DNA from: Spirodela intermedia
Taxonomy: Eukaryota > Streptophyta > Magnoliopsida > Alismatales > Araceae
DNA length: 64,000 nucleotides
Direction: 5' to 3'
NCBI GenBank assembly: GCA_902729315.2
Contig: LR746274.1
Span: 3,065,037-3,129,036, forward strand
Position numbers and translations under genes: made by a program. This document shows, piece after piece, positions 15,294-26,626 of the stretch. A model generated the notes under the pieces. The model was not told the origin of the DNA. It did no database searches and worked only from the letters and a program-made list of their open reading frames with translations. How positions within the stretch are numbered: position 1 is the first letter of the stretch; every line of letters begins with the position of its first letter.

Positions 15294-16840
15294 CAGCCTC
15301 TGCAATCTGTAAATTGGATGACCCACTGTGAACGATATTGAAGATAGTTAAAAATGATTGATGAACATAGAACCGTAAAAATAGAAAATAATTTTGATTT
15401 TTTTAATCAACACTTGAAGGGAGGGTGGTGGTCTCCAAAAGAAACAGGCAAAAGTTATAAAAAATGTAGTTGAAATGCTCGAGGGTATGACAAAAATCCA
15501 AAAAGTATAACTACGATGGACAGAAAATAATTTTGGATCCCAATATCAGCACTTCAAAGAAAGTTCCTCAGCCAAATTTACAATCATGAAGTAAACATAA
15601 AAGAATATTTTTACAATACTTCCAGAAAGAGAAACTACGTCAAAGATAGCTGATTTTGAAATTTAACCAAAAACTTTCAAAGATAAATATTTTCAGAAAA
15701 AAAATATGGGGATCGGCTAAAATAGTCAAAAATCACAATCTTATACCGAATAACCCAGAAGAATCTAAAAATAACTGCAAAAGGGTAGAGCTACACAAAA
15801 AGAAGTTTGCTATGGCAAATTTTAAGTTTCGTCATGACATAAAAAATAAAAATAAATTAAAAAGCCATCCATGTGTAAATTTAGAGCTAAAAATAGCGAC
15901 GAAACTAGTCATTATCAAACTAGTCAATCTCAGAAAGAAATCAAACGTGGAAGTTAACATAAAATACTCGAGACCAATGGACTCCCGTATCGCCAAATTT
16001 TGAGCGCGTAGCAAAAGCCATTATCCCACTGATGGAGTTCTGAATTCAATCCCAACAATCAAGCAATGCATGCCCAAACGATATAATTTTCATGAGAAAG
16101 GTCAAGGAATCATGGAAAAAAAATCCAGGAACCAAATACCAATCTAAAGTAATACGATGAAGAAAGGAAAGAAATAACCAATTTCGCCAGCCAGCCCAGT
16201 TTTAGGGATATATAACTTGGAGATTAAGTTAGAAAACGGGTAGAAACTGAAATGAACTTTTGCAGCAAGAACTCGCACTTCTTCGGACCCACCTACTTTC
16301 TTCTTTCCTGGCGAAAGTTCAAAGGGCGAGGGCTGTTACGGCCGCGCCGCGAGAGGTGCCGCGGCGTTCGAATTTCCCGCCAGGAGACCGTTGCCTTGCC
16401 TGGGCTCCTCCCCGGCCAGACTTCTCCACTAGTGAGGGGGAAAAAGGCGAGAACCTTTTTCCGTTCATCCGAAGAATTCGTCCCTTTTGGGTGTCCACAG
16501 CGTTCGTGTGAGTTCCTAGGGTTGGATAGAGAGAGAAAGAAAGAATGAGAGAGAGCGAGAGAAGGGGGGGGAGACCAGAGAAGAGTCAAAAAGAAAGGAC
16601 AAATGCTGAGAAAGCACAGTGAGAGAGTGTCCACATTTGTCAGCGAGTTAAAAAAACAATAATAGTTTTTAGAAAACCCCTCTAATAGTGGTAATTGCTA
16701 TGACTCCAGGCATCAAATGCACCAGTTTTCATATGAAGACAAATAACATATTTATAAGGTTATACAGATATTATCGAAAAAATAGAGGCTTACGACAATT
16801 TCCAAAAGCACGACTCTACGAAGTCAATGGGAGCGAGCGG

Positions 16841-17252
16841 CACGTGGGGGTTGGGTAGATCTGCTGGAATGGGTTTATTATTTACGAGAGTACCACTAAT
16901 CCGAATCAAGTCCGAACCGCGAGCTGTCCAATGATCCGAAAATATCCACATATTCTGAATAAATGTCCTAAACAGGATTGATTCCTAAATAATTGTATTT
17001 ACATCCTTAGATGATGCCAGTTACGTGTGCCACGTCATCAACCGTTCTCTCTCTCCTCTCATACCTTTAACTGCTCTCTCCCTCCCTCACACACTTCTTT
17101 CAACCGTTTCTGTCCTCTCTCCACGCGGACGAGGGAAGAGACAGAAAAAGAGGCGGCTGGCGGCGGAGAAAGCACGTGGCAAGGCGACTGCCATTCAGCT
17201 GACAAAGCAAGGCACATCTGACACGTTAGGCGAAGGCGCCGTCATTCACGTG
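16841..17252. promoter_or_regulatory. Cluster of three G-box (CACGTG) motifs upstream of WAP
   Basis: CACGTG occurs at 16841-16846, 17173-17178 and 17247-17252. The last sits inside the 12-bp palindrome ATTCACGTGAAT. Plant bHLH and bZIP factors bind this core. The cluster lies about 300-700 bp beyond the likely WAP leader. Function is inferred from motif only. Confidence 0.45.
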
Positions 17253-17283
17253 AATAACTGCCACTGGCGAACCACATCGAAGC

Positions 17284-17289
<6 letters not shown>

Positions 17290-17327
<38 letters not shown>
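17290..17327. repeat. (CT)n microsatellite
   Basis: A CT run of about 38 bp. A separate impure CCCTCT repeat follows at 17390-17440. Confidence 0.9.
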
Positions 17328-17331
<4 letters not shown>

Positions 17332-17599
17332 CCAAACTGAGAGCAAGGCTCAATGTTGTCAACTCTCCTTATCTACTTTCTCACTCTCTCCTCTCCCTCT
17401 CCCTCTCCCTCTCCCTCTCCCCCTTCCCCTCTCTCCCCCTTCCTCTCTCTTCGTATCTCCCTCTCACTCTATCTCACTTGCTCCATCCCTCACACATTAT
17501 AGAAGGCAGAGGCAAATATGAGGGGGTAGGCAAACATAGAGGGAGGCGATAGGATAATCATTTTTTATAATATATGAGATGAAATGTTATTGTTGAAGA

Positions 17600-18915
17600 T
17601 ACATGCGACAGAAGATAAAATCCAACAAGAACAAATTAACTTGATGTTGAGAAGTAAATTACATTATTAAGAATATGACAAACTTGGTTTCTAGATTTCA
17701 GCGAATATGATTTTTCAGTCCTTAAATATACAGCCATTTAAATCTAATGTTCCCAAAGGAAGATTCTTTTTAATAACATGGGCATACATCCATTTCCTAA
17801 AGTTCTCACATTCCATCAAATATTTTAATTTTGATGTTAATAATTCTAATGACTATGTAAAAAGCATTATTTTTCATAATAACATATCTTAAATTGGAAG
17901 GTTATGAAGTATCTAATCAATCTATGTTACAACATAATGAGCAACTTGAATCTAAAATCTATGAATTTATAAATTTCTTAACTACAGCCAAAATTGATAA
18001 AAAAATCATTATGATTATTATATAATTCTTCTTGTGCAACATTTACAGAATGAGAAGAATCATTCACCTTTCATATGATTTTATCTTAGACAATCTCTCC
18101 TCAAATGTCTGATCTTAGAAGACTCGACCTTCCTCATTCTCTTCACCCTTTTGCCATCAGCCCGTCACCTTGTATACCATTATAATTTGCCTTTTTCGAT
18201 AATATTATAAAAAAGAAAATGTCACATCTTTACACTTAAGGATTTCTTTCTAGACAACAAGGAGTTCACTAAATGTTTATATGAGTATGAGAGAGAACAG
18301 AAAAGATATAAAACTTTGTCTTTATCTTCAAATTTAACTTTATCTCAATATATTATTTATGATTTGACTGAAAATATATGTGCTGCAAGATCAAATATTT
18401 CTGCCATCTTTGGTCCATATAATTTTTGCTTAAGGAACAAATTCATCCATGATTTTGACATAAATTGACTCTCTAATTTTGTCCAAATATTAGCCAGTGA
18501 ATCAACATCTAAATATGATACATAATACTAGTCATAAGTCTAAAACATTGTAAGCAAGACATAATCTCATGTCACTAGTTAATTTTTTTCTAATTTTTTC
18601 AAATCAAGAACAAATTGATTTGAAGTTGAGAAATGAATTATGTTTTAAAAAGTCCAGTTCACTTGGTTTCTAGATTTCAGCCATTATGATTTTCATGTCC
18701 TTAAATATACCACTTTTTGTATCTAATGTTCTGAGGAAATATTATTTTAAAGATTAGAGACATGTATCACATTCCCTTAAGTCTCCACTTTTCCATCAAA
18801 TATCTTAATTTTAATGTTACCAATCCAAATGACTTTGAAAAAAACATTATTACAAAAAGCACCATATCGTAAATTAAAAGGTTGATAAGTATCAAATCAA
18901 ATCAAGTTTCAACAG
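17600..18915. repeat. Diverged ~300 bp direct repeat, copies 979 bp apart
   Basis: The motif CTTGGTTTCTAGATTTCAGC is found at 17683 (last base differs) and 18662. Flanking sequence on both sides is also alignable: a GAAGTTGAGAA-like stretch before it, a CAGTCCTTAAATATAC-like stretch after it, and a TAAATTGGAAGGTT-like block further on. The two copies span about 17600-17930 and 18590-18915. Confidence 0.7.
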
Positions 18916-21900
18916 ACATGATACAAGAAACATGAATCTAAAACGTTAAATAATTGAAAAATCCATAATATGCATAACCCTCCTAGCCTATGCAACACTC
19001 AATCTTTGAAATTACATTGATTCTACATACACATACACAAATTTACTCAACTAATAGAGTTGTGTATTCAGCTAGTCCATGGGCTAAGATTTGGCCTACA
19101 TTATTGTATGACCCCTATTTGACTTGTGCCTATACAAACATGTAGAAAAATCATGACTATATAAAATTATGCTGAAGGGGTTGTTGTTGACAACTTTTTG
19201 GTGATTTTTTATTTCTAAAAAATAATAATTATTAGAAGATAACTTATATGGATAAAAATAGTTTAAATATTATGCATGTACTGCCCATTGGCATTGGGAA
19301 GATCTTCTTTTATGGCATCTTCAGCATACCATGAAGGATGACTCTTTTAACTAGAGGCTTTCATTTCGTAATGATTGAGAAAACAAATATGAATGGAAAA
19401 AGTACGAACTCATTTATCATAAGTCAAGATGGGATAATATTCTCTTTAAACTAATAAAAATATGAAAATGTTGAAATAAAATAAAATAATATTATCTGCT
19501 TATGACACTAGCACGTGATAATATTCTTTTTGTGGCACCTTGACAATGTCATAAATGATGTTTCTTTGATCAAGAAGCTTATTAATGAACATGAAAAATC
19601 AAATTAATCAAATTTTCAGGCATCTTATTTCCAATTTAGCTCTCACTCTTGAGATAAGTTATTTTCTTTCATGCCCTTAGCCAATGAAAGAGACCTCCAA
19701 GTGTAAAGAAGACTACACATAAAAGGGTCACTTGTAATGCTCCATTAACTTCTCAACAGCATTGCCACATCAACCCATCTAATTCAGGCCATGGAGTACT
19801 CTAAAAAAGGCAACAAAGGTCAATTTTACTACTATCAAAATGGACATTATACCAAAAAAAATTTAATGATTATCCATGTTGTCATTAGTAGGGGGAAATG
19901 AGAGTGCCAAGTCATTCTCTAGTTGAATGATTAAAAAGTAATTAAAAATTCTTCAATAGGAGAGTCAATCCAGAATTTCATATCATTTGAGGGAGCATCA
20001 AGTAGACCTCCACATATTCAGTTTTAATCCTTGGTTTCCTTTATCATAGTATTGTGGATGCCATGCATTAGTTGGCATTATCAAGGATCAAATATCTTGA
20101 ATCATGTTTATGTTTATACTTCCCCATTGACATAAAAATATACATATTTTGCAAAGCAAGGCCTTACGATAAATTCAAATAACATGAGACATTTTTGCAT
20201 GCAAGAAAAATCTCTATATGGTGCCTTTGAATCTAGGGGAAGACCTCCGAAAGTGGAACCTTCTTCAAACAAGCCTAATTGTACCCAAAATTCAAACAAA
20301 CTAGATGTTTTGGAATAATGTGAGAGAAAACAGTACAATATTGTGAAAAAAACTCTTTTTTATAATAAAAGGCTAAAGTAATTTCTATCAAATTTCAAGT
20401 TTTATGTTACAATATGCATACATCATTAAGGTTTTTCATGCTTATTTTAAGGAGGCTATAAAGACTCCATATTGTATATTTGAAACAACTAACCTTCTTT
20501 CTTCTCTTCATTGTACAACCTTATCTAAAGCCCATTGTATCCAAACGTCAGTCATTTTTGAATTGAATAAAAAAATTAGATTATATGAAATTGCAAAGCA
20601 TAATTTTTCGAGTTGATCCAACTCTTCCAATAAAATGAGTATGAGTAAAGGGATCCATAGATAAATATAAAAAGTTTATTCCTAATCATAACTAAATCTT
20701 CAATTTTTATATTAAAAATTGGATTGAAGCCAAATAGCTAGAAAATTGTGGCTTTGGTTTACTAGAGCCATCGGCATGTCTTTGGTGTTCAAAGACAAAA
20801 TATAAGAGCTAAGAGGGAGTCAATTGATATTTTTTGAACTCTTACTTGAATTTTGATTTTATATAGGTGTTGGCATCAAGACTTATAGAGGTTTGACAAA
20901 ATTCACTCTATAGTATCTTATCTTTAAGATTAGCTAATTATTCTAAATACATTATCTAAACCTTAATGCTTTAGCTAGACTACTAGATTTGAAAGTTCTA
21001 AGTGGCTCATGTTTTTTCAAAACACTTTTTGTAAATTCATAGCTGTAGGGGTCTAACTATACTGATGCTTGACTAATCTTTTCCAAATCAACGGATGTAG
21101 AAAAACCCCTAAGTACTAGAATTTTTCAAACACAATAATAAATTATTTTAAATTCCTTCCATTTGAAGAATTCAAAAATAGTTAATGTAGCTTAGAGAGT
21201 GAATTGACTTAATAGTGTTTATGATTGAATAATAAATTCTAATTCAACAAGTTATGATCTTTGAGATTTAAACTTACAATTCAATAGATTGAGTAATCAA
21301 TGATAAAATTTACTATATGCAATAGAATTAACATATAGTTTAGTAATGTGTTATAAAAAATTAGAATTTAATTATAATAGATTAATTATTTTAACTTATT
21401 ATGATTAAATATTTTTTAGTAATTTTCTAGAAAAAAAAAGAGAACTATATACACAAACATTTGTGTGGTTCAATTCCAACCTACACATCCATTATCTCAA
21501 GAGTCACACGTTATAATGATTACAATGAAGAACTCACTACCGTCTAAATTGATCAATCTTTTAGCACATTAGTTGATTTAAATGTTATTAAAGTATTAAT
21601 TAAAATTCTATTTGAGCAAGCACTACACTAGTATCTTTACTAGCTTTGGCCCACCAAACATCAATCACACTATTATCAAGCCTCTACCAAGTTCACTAGC
21701 TCCAACCCACCAAATAGTTATCACAATGGTGTCCACCAAATAATTTAATGGCTTCAACCCACCAAAAATTAAAGGTGTTGTTTGTTAGTCCCAACATTGG
21801 CTACATAAAGCATAAAAAAGGAGGGAGGGAGAGAGAGAATTATTAAAAGCTAAGTGTAAAAATCTTTGGCAAGTAGACATAGGTCATAGAAGGCCAAATC

Positions 21901-24060
21901 ATTATAAAGGGGTGTCCCTTACTAATTTTTGAATAGTGTGTTGGCCTATAGTGTGTCAATTGACTTAGTTCATCTCAAAGGAGAGCTCTTAGTAATTGTT
22001 AAATAGTGTGCTAAATAAGTGCAATTTAAGTAAAATTATTGAATGCTTAAAAAAAGTGTAGAAATTTTAAGCTAAGAAAACAACCATTAAAGTTTCCTTT
22101 CCCATAATAGGCACTCAGGCACTAGATTGCCTTTTTTTCATTTCCCTTACTTCTTTGAATGTCTTCATCTAAGAATGATGATATGTTAACTAAAAAAATG
22201 AGTCATGTACTTGAGTGAAACACAATGGTTCCTTGGCTATTATATGATTTTAGATTACACTATATAATTTTTGTTTCAACTGTTCAGCTGTGACATGATT
22301 TAATTGAGTTGATGTGACTTTCATCTGTATTTTAAGATCTTTTGAGATCAATTATCATTAAAGTAAAAAAAACTAGAATATTGAATTTCAAAAGATTAAA
22401 ATCTTTTCATCAAAGATATCCAAGTTTGACTCAAAGCTTGACCTAGGACTAGAATGCTGATGTATTTGATTTTGATGATTTAAAATTAAAATTTATTAAA
22501 AATTTAATGTCTCCTATTGATTTTATTTAATATGCTTTATTTATATGATTAAAATATTATATATATTCAAAAAACTAATCAGCTTGGTATCCAAACTATT
22601 CATCAGCTTGATATGACAATCAAATAAATCAATTATCCCAAAAGGGGATATGTCTATTTGGATATGAACTTTTGAGAACTATGCCACTTATTAAACTCAA
22701 TGTATATTTTTGGAGAGAATAGTTAATACTAACTAATAATTTTCTCTTTGGAATGAAAGTAGTTAGGTGACAAATGAATTGATATATAAATTTTATGTTC
22801 TTGATGAGAGAGTGTTGGGAGGTTTTTTACTTGGCTTCAAATGTGTGTTGACATTCATCTCTCTATCTGAAATTAAAAAATTATCATTTTTTTTAGATAA
22901 TTCAATTCACCCTTTCTTTTAATGATTCAAGTAGCCCTTCCATTCCAACATAATATGTATAATTCACCTATTTTGTTGTTTTTATTTGGCCAAGTTATTC
23001 TATATAAGTGTCAACATGAGAGTTTATAATTCTTTTGATCTTTTAACATTTTAAAATATAATACAACCTATCATAAATGCTCTATCTTTGTATGGTCTAA
23101 AATGTCAGATATGTCAAATCTTAAATTTAACCTATCATAGATAGGCTAATGAATAGAGAGTGAGGTTTTAAATCTATTTCTTTAGTTGGGCAAGTTAATT
23201 CACTATTTTGAATTTAATCTTCTAATTCTAATTAATATCAGTTAACATAATCAAGAACTAAAAACTGATGTTTGTATGTTGCTAGTTTTTTCTTTCAATA
23301 TTTAATGGTTTGAATTAGTTAGCTTAGACAATAATAAAATATTTTATAGTACTTTGGCCACCCAAGTTTGCATTCACTCTCTGAGGATCATGACCCTTGG
23401 GTTATACTATTCTCTTCTTGGGAATATAACTGATGATAATAGGATCAGATATCTCCTTGTAACATAGACTCCTTGAGTTTATTTGACCCCACCAACATCT
23501 AAGATTCTAGAAAACCTGTTCAAACACGTTGCACATCAAACTTGTTATATAGTGTCTTCTTAATGTGAGTTCAATCTTGATGTAGAGAGACATTGATTGA
23601 GTCAAATGTTAGATGCTTGAGCAGTGGAAGATCAAGGGTTGAGGATGAAGCACATGTTTATATGCACAACTAGATATTCTTGAAGGTTTTGGAAAAAGAT
23701 TGAGCAGCAAAAAGGTAGTCATTGACAAAGATGCTCAAAGCTTGATTTTCAACTATAGATTGTTGAAGGCAAAAGAGGATGAAAGTGTGAGAATCACATG
23801 CACATATCAACTAATTTCTCATTGATTTTCCTCACCCTAATTTTGGACAAGACACTCGTCTTTATCTTCACTATTATTAGGATGTGCCTTTGCCATGAAC
23901 AACTCTTTCTTACCAAGTCAACCATTTGGGGCTTAATGATTACTTGTTACTAGGTCATGTCCTTGGACCTCAATGGCTCAATCTCATCAGGTCACACCAT
24001 GTCTTGGGCCTTAGCTACTCATTGATCTAAGGTTGAGCCTTTGACTTTATTTTATCAAGT

Positions 24061-24459
24061 TGTGCCCTTTGGCCATGATGTCTTGGGCCCAAAAATTGTG
24101 TTTGTTAATATTGTAAAATTCATACTAAATTGAAACATTTGAATTTTGATTAGTTGTTTGTTTTTTTGTATTTATCTAATTCAATTTCCAATAAATAATT
24201 ACAAGCTCATGTAACAAAAATAACCTATGCTTTTGGATTTATAATTCTTGACCACTGTGCCCTTTGGCCATGCTGTCTTGGGCCCAAAAATTGTGTTTGT
24301 TAATATTGTAAAATTCATACTAAATTGAAACATTTGAATTTTGATTAATTGTTTGTTTTTTTGTATTTCTCTAATTCAATTTCCAATAAATAATTACAAG
24401 CTCATGTAACAAAAATAACCTATGCTTTTGGATTTATAATTCTTGACCACTGTGCCCTT
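24061..24459. repeat. Near-perfect 195 bp tandem duplication
   Basis: TGTGCCCTTTGGCCATG starts at 24061 and again at 24256. The 195 bp units are identical except for about three substitutions (near 24079, 24149 and 24172 in copy 1). A third copy begins at 24451 with TGTGCCCTT and then diverges. The high identity inside an otherwise decayed region indicates a recent event. Confidence 0.93.
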
Positions 24460-26626
24460 ACCAAACTTGTTGATCCATAAATCATAAAAAATCAGGCTAT
24501 TTGGATTCCAATGCAACATTCCATAGGTTCGTATCTCTCATTGATTTCTTTACTGTGACAGAAGTAGTTTTCGTGTTTCTATAATATTTTTCATAAATAT
24601 ATCCTCATTAATGTACTAAATTGTCCTTCATAATCATTGTTATCAGCAAAATGTTTTAATCTCCTAAACTCCACAAAGTCTACATGTTGAATCTTTTTCC
24701 AGCATTTCCCTCTCAAATTTTAGCTATTTTGACTCATTACATCAACTCACAAAAGTTAATTTTTCTTCCATATCAATTTCAACTTTTTATTTAGATCTCT
24801 TTGTTCATGATTATTTTTGCATATTTATGCCTAAAAAAATAATCAAACAACAAATGCACTATATTTAAAGGTACATATCTTCATCCAACTACATCAGTAG
24901 TAATATATTTAGGTCATTCTATCTTTTTGTCATTTCTTACTATTTGTTAACATAAAAATATTTAAACTAAAAATTTTGAACCTAAGCACAATTTCACTTC
25001 ACATTTATGCCCTGACACCAACATTTGATGCAATTAAGCTACAAGAATAGTGCCAAATTGGTGTTAAATACAAATGACCTTAACTCATTCTATCTTCCTT
25101 GATATGGTTCCAATAGAAGTTTTTCATTTGATCAACTAGTTGAAACCTTCTTTTGATTATTAGGACATCTCCAAAACTTATAGACAACTTTTTCATCAAT
25201 TTTTTTGAACAATATTTTTTTTCTTTTTCTAGAAACTTAATTTATTTGTAGACTCATATGAATTGATGTGACTTAATTTTTGTATAATACATCATATAAA
25301 TTTAAATTTTATAAAATTACAAAATATTATATTTTAAAAAAAATATTTTAAAATATTTTTTAAAGCTTCAAGCACAGAAGGTCCTCCCCCTTTTTTTTTT
25401 CTTTTTTTTCTTTATTTTATCTCTAAAACATAATTATATAAATTATATAAATTTACATAAAATCTCATATTAGCCAAGAATTCACACCAACTAAAAACCT
25501 TTTTTCTCAATTTAACATAAATATAAATCTATTCATCATGATTTAAGGCTTAGAATAAATTATTAATTAATTATTAAAACTTATTATGGACCACCTAAAG
25601 ACTAGAAGGGGGCATTTAAACCTTGTAGCTCTCTCTCTTCTTCTTTTTTGGATGTGGGATTAAGTTCAAATTTTACAACGACTATATGGCTGCCAATTCA
25701 ATCATTAGATATCAAATTTTTAAGGTCTTAAAAACATGAATATAGTTATTTATCATTTGAACCTCCCTCTCTCTAATAGTTGCCTTAACCAATCAAGAGG
25801 CATTTAACGGAGGTGTATGTGGGATGTTCTAAGTGTGCGTATCTTTCTTCAACTCGCCAATAAGCTTCTCTTTCTCTTTTCTGATAAATTTATTATTATT
25901 ACTATTATTACAATATGAATTATACTTCGATGCATGTACTTACGCTCATAATCGTCCCAGTAGAACAAAGGGGAGTTTAAGAATCACCAAAATGTCTGTT
26001 TTTTAGTTATCTTGTGGTGCATTCTTCATCTCATACAATCCGTTAATGCATCAAACTTTGTACACCTAGTCTTTTTTCTATATTCATCAGCATGAGGGAA
26101 AAGAGCTCCAATCTTCAGTTTAATACAAATCTTGGAATAACAAGCGCTTCTCAAGCATACAAGGGTAAGTTAGGACTTGAAAATCAGTTCCTTGCTCAAG
26201 TTTTCTTCATATATTTCTTATTAACTAAGATCCAGGGAGCACTAAATATGACCAATATGCTAATAACATTGTTGTAACGGCATCCATTGCCCAATCACAT
26301 GATCCATGCAAGAATGCAACATGCATTCGTGAAGGGACAAATAGTAAATGTACAGATAAATCACATTTTAATCCCCGAATCTATCTTTTTTCTGCCAAAA
26401 AATCGTATTCTGAATTCGTAAATACTTTTTGAATTCCTCACTAACTGTGGAGGAATCGGCGGCAATCACATCATCTGCCCAGTTCGTGCGGAAGATAAGA
26501 TTCCTGATCTTAGAAGTTATCATATTTTAATCTGAATAATTTTCATGAACGTAACTAAAAATGGTTAACCGTTTTTTTATTCTCAAATCTTAAGATTACC
26601 CTGAATTGATTGATATTTTTCCGGGT

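Larger units (their letters stand above)
15294..17560. other. WAP leader intron, 5' UTR region and promoter
   Basis: No credible coding frame is seen. The AT-rich part (15330-16240) is probably an intron in the leader. The stretch 16260-16550 is GC-richer with GA repeats near 16528-16570 and probably holds the transcription start. Three CACGTG boxes follow at 16841, 17173 and 17247. A CT microsatellite lies at 17290-17327 and a CCCTCT-rich block at 17390-17440. Confidence 0.55.
17561..26626. other. AT-rich gene-free stretch of about 9 kb
   Basis: I see no exon, RNA gene or intact transposon here. Composition is strongly AT-rich compared with both flanks and open frames are short. Visible structures are a diverged ~300 bp direct repeat (17600-17930 and 18590-18910), a near-perfect 195 bp tandem duplication (24061-24459) and poly-T or AT-palindromic runs near 25200-25430. 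At 21430-21540 a GTGTGGTTCAATTCC...CACATCCATTATC stretch resembles the leader-side segment of plant LTR elements, without any coding remnant. It is probably decayed repetitive DNA. Confidence 0.6.

Noticed and set aside
15324-15326. Start of the WAP-like protein at the upstream end of its long frame
   Set aside because: The triplet is GTG next to a likely acceptor (TTCACAG); the first ATG of the exon, at 15293, is preferred.
17025-17552. Open frame of about 175 codons rich in Ser/Leu
   Set aside because: It runs through CT and CCCTCT microsatellites; the apparent protein is low-complexity SLSLSL with no domain or splice support.
21780-21830. AGTCCCAACATTGG followed by a TATA-like stretch, resembling the upstream element of plant snRNA genes
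   Set aside because: The motif has an extra base against the RTCCCACATCG consensus and no U-snRNA sequence follows it.
17561-26626. LTR retrotransposon in the AT-rich stretch
   Set aside because: No reverse transcriptase, integrase or gag motif can be read in any frame, and no paired LTRs were seen.
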